Source of the DNA: Leishmania mexicana MHOM/GT/2001/U1103
Taxonomy: Eukaryota > Euglenozoa > Kinetoplastea > Trypanosomatida > Trypanosomatidae
Direction of reading: 5' to 3'
DNA length: 64,000 bases
Assembly: GCF_000234665.1 (NCBI RefSeq)
Contig: NC_018322.1
Span: 500,206 to 564,205, forward strand
This document shows positions 9,855 to 21,079 of this stretch, in pieces (position 1 is the stretch's first letter; each line of letters starts with the position of its first letter). Both the position numbers and the translations under genes were made by a program. The notes under the pieces are model-generated. The model saw nothing but the letters and a program-made list of their open reading frames with translations, ran no database searches and was not told where the DNA came from.

Positions 9855-12248
9855 ATGCCTGTTACAGGCCCACCCTCTGCTGCTGTCACGCCAGCAAGCG
9901 GCAGCAGGGCCAGTGGGGCGGGCCGACCGCAGCGAGAGCTGCAACACAGTCTCGGTGCCGGCTCCACCACCACTATCGCCAGAGGTGACAACAGCGGCAG
10001 CGGTGACAGAGTACTAACAGGCGCTAAGCCCGACGTGCAATACTTCGATGTGCTTCATCCAATCCTTCTGAGCCACGTGCGCCGAGCCAACAGTGACGGT
10101 GTGCTGGCGCTTCTGTCGCTGCCGAGTATTGCGGAGAGCGACGTTTTCTGGCGCACGTGCACATATCGTGAGGGGCTGGTGGCTGCCGTGCTGATTCACG
10201 TCATGGAGCACACGGGGCAGCTGACTGTCCCGGCAAGCCCACCCACGTTGCCGACGCCCGCATCTGAAGCTGCTAGCCCTCCCGGCTTACTTGTGAATTC
10301 TAATGAACGAGCTGGCGACTCTCGAGCTTGCTCACCGGAGCCGACCCCGCAGACGAGGAGGCAGCGGTCGCTGCCATCACCCTCACTTCACTCCTCTCCA
10401 GCGCCATCAGTGCCGTCTGGCGCTATCACTGTGGCCGACGATGGGCTCTCGCCGGCGTCTCACTCGCCTCGCATTACTCCCCTCACCGTCGATGACCTTC
10501 ACGTGCTGCTGCGTCTCTGCTCACGCGAGGGAGCCGAGATTGAGGCATCATGCGGCGAGCACCAGAGTGTCTCTTCACCGCAGGGGCGCAAGGACGCAGA
10601 CAGCGCAGAGACGCCCTGCGTTCTCGATCGGCGTTACCCACCCGCGCTTGCCTCGCTCCTGCGGGTAGGCAAGGCGCTACGGCAGCAGCAGCGCAGCAGC
10701 AGCAACACATCGGCAACAGGCACCGGCACTTTCAGGCGGCAGCGTCGACCAGCTGGGGCCCTGCGAGAGGCGGTGGCAGATATGGACCTGGAACTGTACA
10801 TACAAAGCGTTATGCGCCGTTTGGAGGCCATGAGGGAAGCGCAGACACAGTTGAGGGAGGACAACCTTGACGCCCCTGCTGTGAGAACGCGCAAACGACC
10901 TCGATTGTGCGACGCACCGACAACCTCGTCGGCCAGCGCCAGCAGTGGAGGCAAGAGGACTGGCGTTCCGACGTCATCCGGTGCTGATTCTTTTTGCGGC
11001 ATGCGTGGGGAGGTGATGGCGGCCGCGTCCACGGATGCGGTGGACCTCACGGCTCTTGCGGCGGTGCTGCAGGAGCACTGCCATGACATGGTTTACGTGA
11101 ACCCGCTCAGTGAATGCCTCACTGCGCCAGCGGCAGTGGAGGAGAGCACAGACAGCACCACCACAACGGCCACGACCATTATGGGCATATCTAGTAGCAA
11201 CAGCAATGGCAGTCTGACAAACGCCGTACATGCAGCTGGGACTACCACGGCGCACACCACTGCTGGGGTGGCGGGAGGGGGGGCATCGATTGCTGACCTG
11301 GTGGATGCTGTTCCTGTGGCTGTTTCCGAAGGTGCAGAAGGCGCCGACGCGGATGCTACCGAGGACGTCGACGCGCAGGATGTGTCTGGCGGGCTCGACG
11401 CCGTGGCACTGCTGCACCGCATTCCTGCCATCAGCGCAACGCGCTGGGCGTTGCCGAGCGGTGCGCGTAGCGCCAAGAACAGCGGTGCTGGTGCAACTAA
11501 CGCTGGAGCACAGCGTCCTCTTTTGGGCACTGCGCCCACGGCAATGGCGCCGCTAGGCGGCGCGTCTGTTTCCACGGACTCATCGTTGTCGTCGAGGCCA
11601 CTGGCGTGCTCCTCGACTCCCACGACGTCAGCGGTGCCGAAGATGCACGACAGTGAAGAGGAGCGCGTCTCTGCAGCCATTCGTGCTTTTGACGCCTTCA
11701 CCACTGCGCTCGAGGAATCGGCCGCCACCACAGCCGGTGTGTCGGCGGGCCCGCTTCAGTCCTCACTTACGCTGTCTGCGTCGTCGTCGTCTTCGTCTAC
11801 TGGGAACCTCAGCCGCCGCCGCGCTGCAGCGCGGCTCGCGACGCCCGGTGCCGTTCACCCGCAGCCCCCAGTGCCACCGCCGTCTTCGACCTCTAAAGTT
11901 CGGCGCCGACACAAGTTCAGCCCTCAAGAAGACGCCGCCATTCTCCACGGAGTTGCGCGCTTTGGGCAGATGAGCGGCTCCTTCCAGTACATCTTGCACG
12001 CCTACCGCGGCGTGTGGCGGGTCAGCAGAACAGCGCTGCACCTGTACGACCACTGGCGTGGTGCGTTGCGTCGGCGCGCTGTGGCGGCTGCCAGTGGCGA
12101 GGCGACAAGCCACGCAGGCAGAAGCACTTTCATCGAAACGCTCGATGATGGGGATGATGCAGAGCGCGTGTCGCCCATCTACCCTGCAACGCCGGACTGC
12201 AGGCAGGACCTGAGCTCAGACATCGAAGACTTCTCTGATGATCCGTGA
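9855..12248 (+). CDS. TRF: TRF-like telomere-binding protein with C-terminal Myb domain
   Basis: This is a 797-residue protein with a single Myb/SANT-type helix-turn-helix near its C terminus (about 681-740; RRRHKFSPQEDAAILHGVARFG through YDHWR). A C-terminal Myb of this kind is the DNA-binding module of telomere repeat factors, and the HLYDHWR segment (729-735) lies where the telobox sits. The N-terminal 40-110 region (YFDVLHPILLSHVRRANSDGVLALL) is helical and could correspond to the TRFH dimerisation region. The size agrees with the roughly 82-kDa Leishmania TRF I recall, larger than the T. brucei protein because of Ser/Thr/Ala-rich linkers (110-650). From family knowledge the role is duplex telomere binding in the nucleus. 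The Myb fold is clear; the TRF assignment rests on architecture, size and remembered map position. Confidence 0.72.
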   Translation: MPVTGPPSAAVTPASGSRASGAGRPQRELQHSLGAGSTTTIARGDNSGSGDRVLTGAKPDVQYFDVLHPILLSHVRRANSDGVLALLSLPSIAESDVFWRTCTYREGLVAAVLIHVMEHTGQLTVPASPPTLPTPASEAASPPGLLVNSNERAGDSRACSPEPTPQTRRQRSLPSPSLHSSPAPSVPSGAITVADDGLSPASHSPRITPLTVDDLHVLLRLCSREGAEIEASCGEHQSVSSPQGRKDADSAETPCVLDRRYPPALASLLRVGKALRQQQRSSSNTSATGTGTFRRQRRPAGALREAVADMDLELYIQSVMRRLEAMREAQTQLREDNLDAPAVRTRKRPRLCDAPTTSSASASSGGKRTGVPTSSGADSFCGMRGEVMAAASTDAVDLTALAAVLQEHCHDMVYVNPLSECLTAPAAVEESTDSTTTTATTIMGISSSNSNGSLTNAVHAAGTTTAHTTAGVAGGGASIADLVDAVPVAVSEGAEGADADATEDVDAQDVSGGLDAVALLHRIPAISATRWALPSGARSAKNSGAGATNAGAQRPLLGTAPTAMAPLGGASVSTDSSLSSRPLACSSTPTTSAVPKMHDSEEERVSAAIRAFDAFTTALEESAATTAGVSAGPLQSSLTLSASSSSSSTGNLSRRRAAARLATPGAVHPQPPVPPPSSTSKVRRRHKFSPQEDAAILHGVARFGQMSGSFQYILHAYRGVWRVSRTALHLYDHWRGALRRRAVAAASGEATSHAGRSTFIETLDDGDDAERVSPIYPATPDCRQDLSSDIEDFSDDP

Positions 12249-12764
12249 AGTTCAGTGCGGCGTCGCTGACGGCGAGTGGGGGAAGTAGGTGAGTAGGTGA
12301 AAGGCACAGCAGCGAGTCGTGCCCCTGTGTATGGACCAGCGGGCACTCGCACAGATGATGCAAAGGCGTTGTCTCTGTCGCCACCGCGTTCGGTTGCGAG
12401 CTCGTGTGTGGCGGTTAGCGCGAGAGTGCCAGGCCAGTATGTTTTCTTTTTTTTCTTCGTTCCTCTTCCCCCGCGTTTATTGCATCGTTGTTGTTCGTTG
12501 GCGTCCCCCCTCCTCGTCGCTCGCCAATCGGCTGTACAGATAGCAGCAGCGTGCCTGTTTTGTGCACGCGCCGTTACCCACCACAGAAGGAAGGCAAAAG
12601 GCCTGCAGGCTCTTTTTTTCGGACAACCTCAGGCAGCAACGCAGCGCCTCCTCCCTCTCCTCATCATCTCTGCAGACGTGCATGCGCCCGAACGTCGGTG
12701 TGCGTTTGTGTGTGCGCCGCACAGCGCGTGATGCTGCACCAGTCTCCTTCGACTCCCTTTGCCG

Positions 12765-12785
12765 CTGCTGCTGCTGCTGCTGCTG
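12765..12785 (+). repeat. (CTG)7 trinucleotide microsatellite
   Basis: Seven uninterrupted CTG units lie in non-coding flank. Confidence 0.9.
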
Positions 12786-13635
12786 CCGTGCGTATATCTG
12801 TGCGCATCTGTGTTGCCGTCTTTTCGTTTGACAGTTTCCACTCGCATTCTGCCCGCTTATACACCCTTCTCTCTCGCCTCGCTTGACTGTCTGCTCCTCT
12901 CTTCATCACCCCTGCCACCTCCCGGTGCATGGCTCTCCTGCACATATGCATGTGCGTGCGTGCACGCGTTCACTGCATACCTCAACACGAGCTTTGCTTC
13001 GCACCTTCCTCTTCCACTTCTCTGTGCGGCATCATCGCCCACGTAGCTTCTTCCTGAGCTGTTTAGCTACCATTTCTCACTATCGGCACCACTTCTGTTT
13101 TCGCAGGTAGTTTTGCCTGCTCTCCGTTTCGTTTCCTCGGTGCCCTCTCACACTGGCAAGCACCATACAACGCGAACCACGGGGCGAACCGCTCAGGTTC
13201 CCCTCAGTTCACAGACAAGCCTTTCTCCCTTCACTTCTGTGCTTCTCTCTCGGACTCGCCGCAAACAAGCCTTATACACATCGCAGCACGTACACTATTC
13301 TGGGTAGCCGCGGTGGAGTCGTCAAGCCCCCCCCTCCCCTACGTCTTGCGCAAACGTCCATCGAATTACGCGCCCGATAAAGTACGCGACCGCCCCCCTC
13401 GCCCCACGACACCGCCAAGTTGGCGTTGCGCACGTATTTACGTGCAAGTACCCGCACCCCCAGCCAAATACATCTGCGCACCATTCCTTTCCACCTCCCT
13501 CTCCTCCCATTTTCTTTTTTTTCTGTTCTCCCACACGCACGGCTCGTCTTTTCTGTACATCCACGCCCGTCTTTCCCCTTCTTTTCTGTCCCCTCTCCTT
13601 CGCTTCTCCCCTCCCCTCCCCTCACCCTACCCTCC

Positions 13636-13735
13636 NNNNNNNNNNNNNNNNNNNNNNNNNNNNNNNNNNNNNNNNNNNNNNNNNNNNNNNNNNNNNNNNN
13701 NNNNNNNNNNNNNNNNNNNNNNNNNNNNNNNNNNN
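13636..13735. other. Assembly gap (100 N)
   Basis: Exactly 100 N, the usual placeholder for a gap of unknown size. It lies about 90 bases upstream of the first of two near-identical carrier genes, so collapse of a repeated array is possible. Confidence 0.95.
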
Positions 13736-13822
13736 ATATATATATATTTACATATATTTACATATACATACATACAACCTAACAAAGATCCCGCGTGCGT
13801 GACCTGGCTCCGATACTCCACG

Positions 13823-14785
13823 ATGACCGCCTCTACCAAGAACGCCGCTCTCGTGGAGTCCAAGGCGCCGGCTCCGCCCCTCCCGCTCTGGCAGACGCTC
13901 TGCGTGTCAGGCTTCGCCGGCATGTTTGGCTGGTGCTTCACGCACCCCTTCGAGATGTGGAAGAACACGGTGATGATGGCGGCACCCGGGACAAGCCAGC
14001 TGGAGTCCTTAAAGGCGACGGCGAGGAAGGGCATCTACACGGGTCTGTCTAGTGGCCTGATGCGCCAGTTGATCTACACAACCGTCCGTCTGGGCTGCTA
14101 CCCGAGTTTTCGCGATGGCATCCTGGAGAGTGAGGTTGCGCTGGGGCTGAAGAAGTCCGCGGATCCTTCTGGGGCGACGCCGTTTGACCGCGCTCTCGCC
14201 GGCGCGTCTGCTGGCGTCTTTGCCTCCTTCCTGTCCTCTCCGGTGGAGGTGTGCCTGGTTCTGCAGACCACGAGCAAAGGCAAGGAGAAGCTGTCCATGC
14301 TGCAGGCCTGCAACGGGGTTCTGAAGAGCCGCGGCGTGACTGGGCTGTGGAGCGGCTTTGGCGCTCTGGCGTCGCGTGCGGCGCTGGTGGGCGTGTCGCA
14401 GGTGGCGGTGCACGACCAGGTGCTGACGATGTTGCGCAAGCGCAACGTGAAGCGCGCGGACCCGCTCGGCGACAACCTCGTCGTCAACATTGCGAGTGTG
14501 ATCACGGCCTTTATCTGCAGCGCTGTGACGATGCCAATGGAGGTGGCGCGTGTGCGGATGTCGGCGGAGGCGAAGCTCAGTGCTGGCGCGGAGAGGAGGT
14601 ACCACAACGCTGTGCAGTGCATTGGCCGCATCTTCAAGGAGGAGGGTTTACTGGCCATGTACGACTCGTACCTGCCTTACTTTTCTCGCTGCGTGTCGCA
14701 AACGGTGATTTGCTTCTTTGTGATCGAGTACATGACGCGTGTGCTGCGTGAGCGGCAGCAGGAGAAGGCGAACCTCATCAAGTGA
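13823..14785 (+). CDS. Mitochondrial carrier family protein, tandem copy 1
   Basis: This is a 320-residue member of the SLC25 family, inner-mitochondrial-membrane exchangers built from three repeats of two helices. The three carrier signatures are visible: THPFEMWK (PFEMWK at 42-47), SSPVEVCLVLQ (degenerate; the basic residue is missing) and TMPMEVARVRM. The segment around RVRMSAEAKLSAGAERRYHNA, and RAALVGVSQVAVHDQ in the second half, resemble the 2-oxoglutarate/dicarboxylate/uncoupling-protein branch, but the transported substrate cannot be fixed from sequence. The start was chosen at the first ATG that gives a carrier-like N terminus; the open frame continues upstream through the N gap but is low in complexity. 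A paralogue 2973 bases downstream is almost identical over residues 14-278, while the last 42 residues differ. Confidence 0.88.
   Translation: MTASTKNAALVESKAPAPPLPLWQTLCVSGFAGMFGWCFTHPFEMWKNTVMMAAPGTSQLESLKATARKGIYTGLSSGLMRQLIYTTVRLGCYPSFRDGILESEVALGLKKSADPSGATPFDRALAGASAGVFASFLSSPVEVCLVLQTTSKGKEKLSMLQACNGVLKSRGVTGLWSGFGALASRAALVGVSQVAVHDQVLTMLRKRNVKRADPLGDNLVVNIASVITAFICSAVTMPMEVARVRMSAEAKLSAGAERRYHNAVQCIGRIFKEEGLLAMYDSYLPYFSRCVSQTVICFFVIEYMTRVLRERQQEKANLIK
13862..14657 (+). repeat. Near-identical block shared with 16835-17630 (tandem carrier duplication)
   Basis: This 796-base block aligns to 16835-17630 at a constant offset of 2973 with no indels and only a handful of substitutions. Both ends are abrupt: unrelated sequence before it, and a sharp switch after the codons for LLA in the C-terminal third. 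The pattern fits gene conversion. Confidence 0.9.
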
Positions 14786-16807
14786 GCCCTGCGGGAACGT
14801 TCAGCACGAGAGCGGCTGGGATGGGGAGAAAGCGGAGGTGCCGCCGTGCGCGCGAATGTGAGGATGTTGGTGGGATGAGTGGCGATGGACTCGATGATTG
14901 GGAGGTATGGTGGGGTTAGTCGGGGGGAAGAGGGAGGAGGGACATGCGCGCTGGTGAGCACAGCTACTTGTGCGGTGCTTGCTTCTCCCCGCTCATGTCC
15001 TTGACTGAGAATTCGCTTTCTAACGGAGTTGTGTGCGCGCGTCTCATCTTTTCGTTGAGAGTTCCCTCCTCTGCCCTTGTCTTGCTCCTCCTCCTCCCCC
15101 TCCACGAACACTTGCCGCCTCACCCTCTGTTCCTCCGCGGCTGCATTAGTCACCCGACAGGCTCTGCGCACGACCACCTCCCTCCCTCCCCACTCGCACA
15201 TGCAGACGCAGGCGTGCTCCTCCGCTCGTTTTTTGTTTTGTGACGATTCACTGATCTGCAAGCGTTCTTTGTTGCTCTCTTCTTCTGCCGTACGTCGTCC
15301 CCCCCCCTCTTCGCCCCCCGCCCTCCTCTCCCACTCCGCCATCTTTTCTGGACCCTATTCTTTTCTTCGTTGCTTTGTTGGTGTGAGGGGGGTGGGTGGT
15401 GAGAGGCCGGATACAGCGCGGCTGACTGGGTGGGGGATGCTGTGGTGGGTGTGACGGGATGGGGCTGGGGGTGACGGCTGTGCTGGCAGAGGCGGCGGCC
15501 CCTTTTCCGTTCTCTCTTTATTTTCTGCTCTTTCTCATATCTTTGCCACCGTTCTCCCGATTGCTCTGTGCGGTTCTGCAGGTAAGACCATAGACATGAA
15601 TTCCCCCCCTCCGTGCGTGCGTTCTTGTGTGCGAGCACGGCCGTACTCTTTTCCTTCTCGTCCATGCGTGTGTGTTGAGCTGGGGCTCGTACATGAGACG
15701 CATCCCCGCGACCACTGCTGCCGTCGTCTGTGTCTCGCTGCTGCTTGCATTCTTGTTTTTGACAACTTATTATCACAGACGAGACACGTTGGGAAAGAAG
15801 GAACGGAGGACACGGGAGGGGTGTGATGGGGGTGAAGGGGGATGCTGGGGGTGGGGTGGGGCGGGTCGCTGGGGGCGACCGTGATGCCACTCGCTCCAGG
15901 TGTAGGCCATGCGCGTGCGATTGCCAGCCTCTTCGACGTGCCCCGTATGGCTGGTGCTCTTCACCCCTTTCCACCCCCACCCCGGCTTGACAAGTGGCGG
16001 CCGCCCGCTCTCTCTCCCGTACACCAGGCTGCTGCTGACAGCTATCGCGTGCTTTCGTGCTTTACGGCCCTCCCTCTCTAATGCTGAACGCCACTCGTGT
16101 GGTGCCGTGAAGAGGCAAGTCGATCCCCCAAAGTGCACACGAATGGGGGAGACTGCAACAAAACGACGCAATAAAAAACAGAACACAGGACAGGATGAAC
16201 GTGACGGGGCGGGGTGCCGGCGACAAAGTGATCGCTGGGCCACACGGGGGAGCGGCGTTGCCTTTCAATCAGCCTTTCTCTGTGTGCCAACGCGTGTGCC
16301 ACGTCCGTCGGCGGAGTGAGGGGGGAGGGAGGATGCATCTACGCCCCCTCCTGGTCCTCTTTCCTCGTGCCGCTGCACGTCTCCGCGTGCAGCTAACGCC
16401 GCCATCCTCGCCACACCTTCCTGCATCTCCCTGCGCTGGCTGGTCACCGCCGTGCTTTGCTTGTTTTTGCACCGATGCACGGTCAGCGATCCCGATGCCT
16501 CTACTCTCTCGCTCTCTCTGCCTCCAAAAACCGCCGCACCCGCCCAACCCTCTCGACGTCCCCCTTCTCCGCCCCTCTTCACCCGCGTCTGCGCCTACCT
16601 CTGCGCGCGGCTCGTTGACGCACCTAACCGCGGACATAAGACCGCAGCGCAGCCGCCATCGCAAACACGATAACCAAAGACCGCCGCTTCTACCACCGCC
16701 CCAACCACTGCTGACGTAGGCGTTGTAGCGCTCTTCTCCGCGAGCGTTTCTCCCGCACCCCGCTCTCTTTCTCTTCGCTTGGCGTCTTGCTCCACCCCTC
16801 CTTGGCC
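14786..16807 (+). other. Intergenic/UTR between the two carrier genes
   Basis: This 2.0-kb stretch is not duplicated between the two copies. It is pyrimidine-rich with G/C tracts. No reading frame looks protein-like. Acceptor candidates before copy 2 are AGs at 16718, 16727 and 16743. Confidence 0.65.
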
Positions 16808-17734
16808 ATGTCTCCACAGACCGCTTCAGCGCCCAAGGCGCCGGCTCCGTCCCTCCCGCTCTGGCAGACGCTCTGCGTGTCAGGCTTCGCCGGCATGTTT
16901 GGCTGGTGCTTCACGCACCCCTTCGAGATGTGGAAGAACACGGTGATGATGGCGGCACCCGGGACAAGCCAGCTGGAGTCCTTAAAGGCGACGGCGAGGA
17001 AGGGCATCTACACGGGTCTGTCTAGTGGCCTGATGCGCCAGTTGATCTACACAACCGTCCGTCTGGGCTGCTACCCGAGTTTTCGCGATGGCATCCTGGA
17101 GGGTGAGGTTGCGCTGGGGCTGAAGAAGTCCGCGGATCCTTCTGGGGCGACGCCGTTTGACCGCGCTCTCGCCGGCGCGTCTGCTGGCGTCTTTGCCTCC
17201 TTCCTGTCCTCTCCGGTGGAGGTGTGCCTGGTTCTGCAGACCACGAGCAAAGGCAAGGAGAAGCTGTCCATGCTGCAGGCCTGGAACGGGGTTCTGAAGA
17301 GCCGCGGCGTGACTGGGCTGTGGAGCGGCTTTGGCGCTCTGGCGTCGCGTGCGGCGCTGGTGGGCGTGTCGCAGGTGGCGGTGCACGACCAGGTGCTGAC
17401 GATGTTGCGCAAGCGCAACGTGAAGCGCGCGGACCCGCTCGGCGACAACCTCGTCGTCAACATTGCGAGTGTGATCACGGCCTTGCTCTACAGCGTCGTG
17501 ACGATGCCAGTGGAGGTGGCGCGTGTGCGGATGTCGGCGGAGGCGAAGCTCAGCGCTGGCGCGGAGAGGAGGTACCACAACGCTGTGCAGTGCATTGGCC
17601 GCATCTTCAAGGAGGAGGGTTTACTGGCCATATACGGCGCCTTTGCACCTTACTTTTGCCGGTGTGCGATACACACAATGATTTGCTTCTTCACGATAGA
17701 GTACAGCACCCGTACGATGAAGGAGCGCCGCTAG
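16808..17734 (+). CDS. Mitochondrial carrier family protein, tandem copy 2
   Basis: This 308-residue SLC25 carrier is a paralogue of the one at 13823. The same three signatures occur (PFEMWK, PVEVCL, PVEVAR in the third). It differs inside the shared block at only a few sites: Glu-Ser to Glu-Gly, Cys-Asn to Trp-Asn, and a cluster in the fifth helix (FICSAVTMPM versus LLYSVVTMPV). From residue 266 the C-terminal helix and tail are different (IYGAFAPYFCRCAIHTM ending in KERR, lacking the NLIK tail of copy 1). Its N terminus is also different and shorter. Start 16808 is the first ATG after the AG at 16743 and a strong C/T tract. Substrate unknown; the different sixth helix could change transport or regulation. 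Confidence 0.88.
   Translation: MSPQTASAPKAPAPSLPLWQTLCVSGFAGMFGWCFTHPFEMWKNTVMMAAPGTSQLESLKATARKGIYTGLSSGLMRQLIYTTVRLGCYPSFRDGILEGEVALGLKKSADPSGATPFDRALAGASAGVFASFLSSPVEVCLVLQTTSKGKEKLSMLQAWNGVLKSRGVTGLWSGFGALASRAALVGVSQVAVHDQVLTMLRKRNVKRADPLGDNLVVNIASVITALLYSVVTMPVEVARVRMSAEAKLSAGAERRYHNAVQCIGRIFKEEGLLAIYGAFAPYFCRCAIHTMICFFTIEYSTRTMKERR
16835..17630 (+). repeat. Near-identical block shared with 13862-14657
   Basis: Second copy of the carrier block, in direct orientation, 2973 bases downstream of the first. Confidence 0.9.
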
Positions 17735-18504
17735 GGCACGGCGGGGGCTGTGGCTGCGTGGTTGTAAGGGAGCTATCGATGCTGGAGTACCCGCTGTGTT
17801 GCGTGAAGAAGAACTAATGGGTGAAAGAATAAAGGTGGCGACCGCTGGTCGCCCAGCTGGAGGCTGAGCGGTGTCAGACGTGTGGTGTACGTATGGTGTG
17901 GGGTATCGTTCACTTGTGTGGGGGGGTTCTGGTTCACGGCAGTGGCTGGTACTCTCACCATTACTGATGGCGCCTGCCTGTGTGTGGCGCTGTCTCCACC
18001 CACAAAGTCTGTGGAGGTGAAGCACAGAGCTAGCTCTTTCGCCAGCCGTCATGCACGTGTCCAGGAGCGCGGACGAGGGGCTGTTTCTGGTTGGCGGTTC
18101 CTTGGTTCGACGAGACCCACTCACAGGTACAGACAGACACACGTGCACAGATGACAGCATACGGCGTTCTTGACCGGAGACGTGCGAATTGGTGGAGTAA
18201 TATCCAGTCGTTTTGTCGTTTTGAGTCTTGTGAGCGCCACTCAGTGATGAAGGTACGACTTCTAACGTCGGCATATACAGAGACACGCGCTATGATCCAC
18301 AGAGGTGGGTTTGTGTGTGTGTGTCGGGGAGATGTACCAAAAATGCAGTGAAAGTGGCTTGGGAGGACAGAGAAGTAATTATATATGAACACGCGCAGAT
18401 CACGCACAGGCATGTGATGGCGCTTCCCCTCCTCACCCACGCGTGTCCACATATCAAAGAAGAGCAGGAAAGCCCTTGTTTTTCCTTTTTTTACTGCGCG
18501 CAGC

Positions 18505-18524
18505 GGGGGAGGGGGAGGGGGAGG
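18505..18524 (+). promoter_or_regulatory. G-rich tract (three G5 runs plus G2)
   Basis: Three runs of five G separated by single A, then AGG, on the sense strand in the 3' flank of carrier copy 2. It can plausibly form a G-quadruplex, but the fourth run is short. Confidence 0.35.
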
Positions 18525-18892
18525 CCCACGCGTGGTTCAGTATGCTTGCTGCATGCCGGTACCTGCACGGACCAGTGTTGCGCCACACCTGCCGTGACTC
18601 GATGGCCGCCCCTCCCGAGCATTTTTCGTTTCCTCCTTTTATTCGTTCTCTGTTCGCGTGCACGCACTCCTATTGCACGCTGAGCTGCCCTTAATGTTTC
18701 TTTCGTCTCTCGCTCACTCCTGTGTATGCGCCTGACTCTGTCTTCCTGTCCGTGTGTCCGTGTGTGCGTGCACACTTGCACACGCACACACGTGACGTAA
18801 GGTAGATGCTAGATGCCGTTTCTTGTGTTTCTTAGCGATTTTCTTGCTTCGTCTCGCCCACTACATACATGTTATACACGTACACATCTAAG

Positions 18893-18955
18893 GATATATA
18901 TATATATGTATATGTATATATGTATGTATGTGTATATGTATATATCGATATCCAC
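18893..18955. repeat. TA/TG-rich microsatellite
   Basis: About 60 bases of alternating TATA, TGTA and TATG units in an otherwise GC-rich genome. Confidence 0.85.
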
Positions 18956-21079
18956 ATCTAGGCAAAGGAAACGCAGAACAAACAAAAAGACAACAAAACA
19001 CCTTAGCAATATGGCTAATGGTATGCAGAACGGCGAGCCAGCTGATTTTATGGGGGGGGGAGGTTGTGGGCTGGGGGCGGCTTTGTGTGCGCGCTTCCTT
19101 CGCGTTTATGCGTAGGCCACCGCCCACAACGTTCCAGTCGTCTTGCTCTTCCCTTCTTACTCGACACATTATTATTTTGTATCGATTCTGCATATATCGC
19201 TCAAATATGTCTTCCCCCCGTGCACGTTGCTGTTGATGTACGTGCTCAGCAACTTGAAAACATTCTTATTATTATTCTTTCTCACGATGGTGCCTGTGTG
19301 CGTGTGCTCATCAGGCGACTACCTACCTGCCTTGGTCTCCACCGCCTTGCGCCCCTCCTCTCTCTCATTCAAGGCAATTCGTTGGGGTGGTGAAGGTCAA
19401 GGTGTGCGTATGGGGGTGACAGAGGAAAAGAGCAAAGCAGGAGAGGCGGAGGCGGAGGAGGGGGGAGTGCTGACAGTGAGGTAAGAGTAGTGGATGGGGA
19501 AACGCACGGAGAGCCAGCGGCATTGAAATTAAGCGCAGAACGCACCACAGCAAACAACGCTGGCAAAATTGGCACACGCACACACAACTGTCGACCAAAG
19601 AAGGGGCTAGGGTGCGACAGCTTATCGGCTGCAAAACAAAACAAAAAAATAATACACCAAAGAAATAAGGCACCAAGGGCATGGAAGACAGAGGGCAAGA
19701 GGAGTGTGCAGAGTGCGTATGAGGACGCATTCGAGGTCGATTTCTCCTCTGCAGTCTATCTCCGCGCCAGGTATGTCTGTGAATTTGTTATGTGACTTTG
19801 TGTACTCCGATGCGCCTCTCCCCCCTCCCCCTTCCACCCTGTAGCTCTGCTCGGGGGCTGCAATAAAAGCTGGCAAAGAAAGTACTGCGAACTGCGACCT
19901 TATTCTCCCTCTTGTTCTCGCTGCGATCTCTAGCCAACTTGGCGCACCCTTACCTTCTCCTTCCCACCTCCCTACTTCAAACGAATGCACACACACACAC
20001 ACACACACAGGGACACACGTACACAAGCTGCTATGTAGACTACCTTTGTCTCTCTGTATGTCCTCGCACCATCTCTCTTATGAGCAAAGCACGACTAACC
20101 TTAGGAATAGTGTGTCGGGAAGCGAGTTTACCCGGAGTCATTATTTCGCTCTTCTGGTCCAGAGCCTTTTACAGGTATCGACATGATGCGGGCCTTTCAT
20201 TGGCGAGGCCAATCATGAACACTCCAAACACTTCTGCGGTACTTGCCGCTACTCTCTTGCATGTTGCCGCGAGTCACTGCCAATGCACACTCCTCCTAAG
20301 TAACCCCAAACCATCGGCACCACCTTCCTCATTTTCCTGTTAGCGTCTTCTACTTTCCCATCCTTTACAGCGAACCGTTTGGGGGACTCGTTTTCTCATA
20401 GCGTTTTCGGCGCCTTTGGGCTGGCCGTTTGACCCTCCGCCCCTCCCGACACCTCACGTTTTTTTTTCCCTTCGCGTTTTCGTGCGTTAGTCGTACGAGG
20501 TTTTGCATTGTGCTGTGTGTGTGTGTGCGTGTGTGCACGTGCGCGTCTTTGTTTTTGGGTTCATCATGATGGCTGCTGTTTTCCACGGTACTACCACGTG
20601 AGTGTTTCCTCGTCGTCGTTGTTTCTCTATCACACACACACCAAAGAGGCCACGTGTGGTTTTGTCCCTTTTGGTCTGCTTTAACGCCTCACGTCGGGCA
20701 TTCCTCTTCTCCGCCATTCAGGCTGGGGGGGGGCGAATAACTCGTGTTGAGGGTTCTTCACGTGTGTTCCTTACTCTTGAGCTTCGGCTGTGCTTCTGTG
20801 ATACACCCACGCAACAAAATTCAAAGTCCGACCTGTACCCCCGCCCCCTCCTCACCTCTGCTGCGTTCGAGATTTTCCCATCTCGTTGAATCGCACGGTG
20901 GCTCGCTGACATGGGCAGCTGCCCTGCCATCCGTTCCATTTTGGGACTTTGTCTAGGGATCGCTTGAACACGCAAGGGCATGCGTTGAACGTTCGACATG
21001 CGCACCGTCGCGGTTGGACTCGCACGTGGTGTACGTGAAGCGATTAGAAGTTCTGGGCTCTGCACTTGCCCCAACTTTT

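Larger units (their letters stand above)
12249..13822 (+). other. Intergenic/UTR with an assembly gap
   Basis: This is 1.6 kb of pyrimidine-rich flank between the TRF-like gene and the first carrier gene. It has seven CTG triplets at 12765-12785, a 100-N gap at 13636-13735 and a TA-rich microsatellite right after the gap. No supported gene was seen. Confidence 0.65.

Noticed and set aside
13313..13822. In-frame N-terminal extension of carrier copy 1 through the N gap
   Set aside because: The gap makes the frame meaningless, and the sequence is low in complexity with no counterpart in copy 2.
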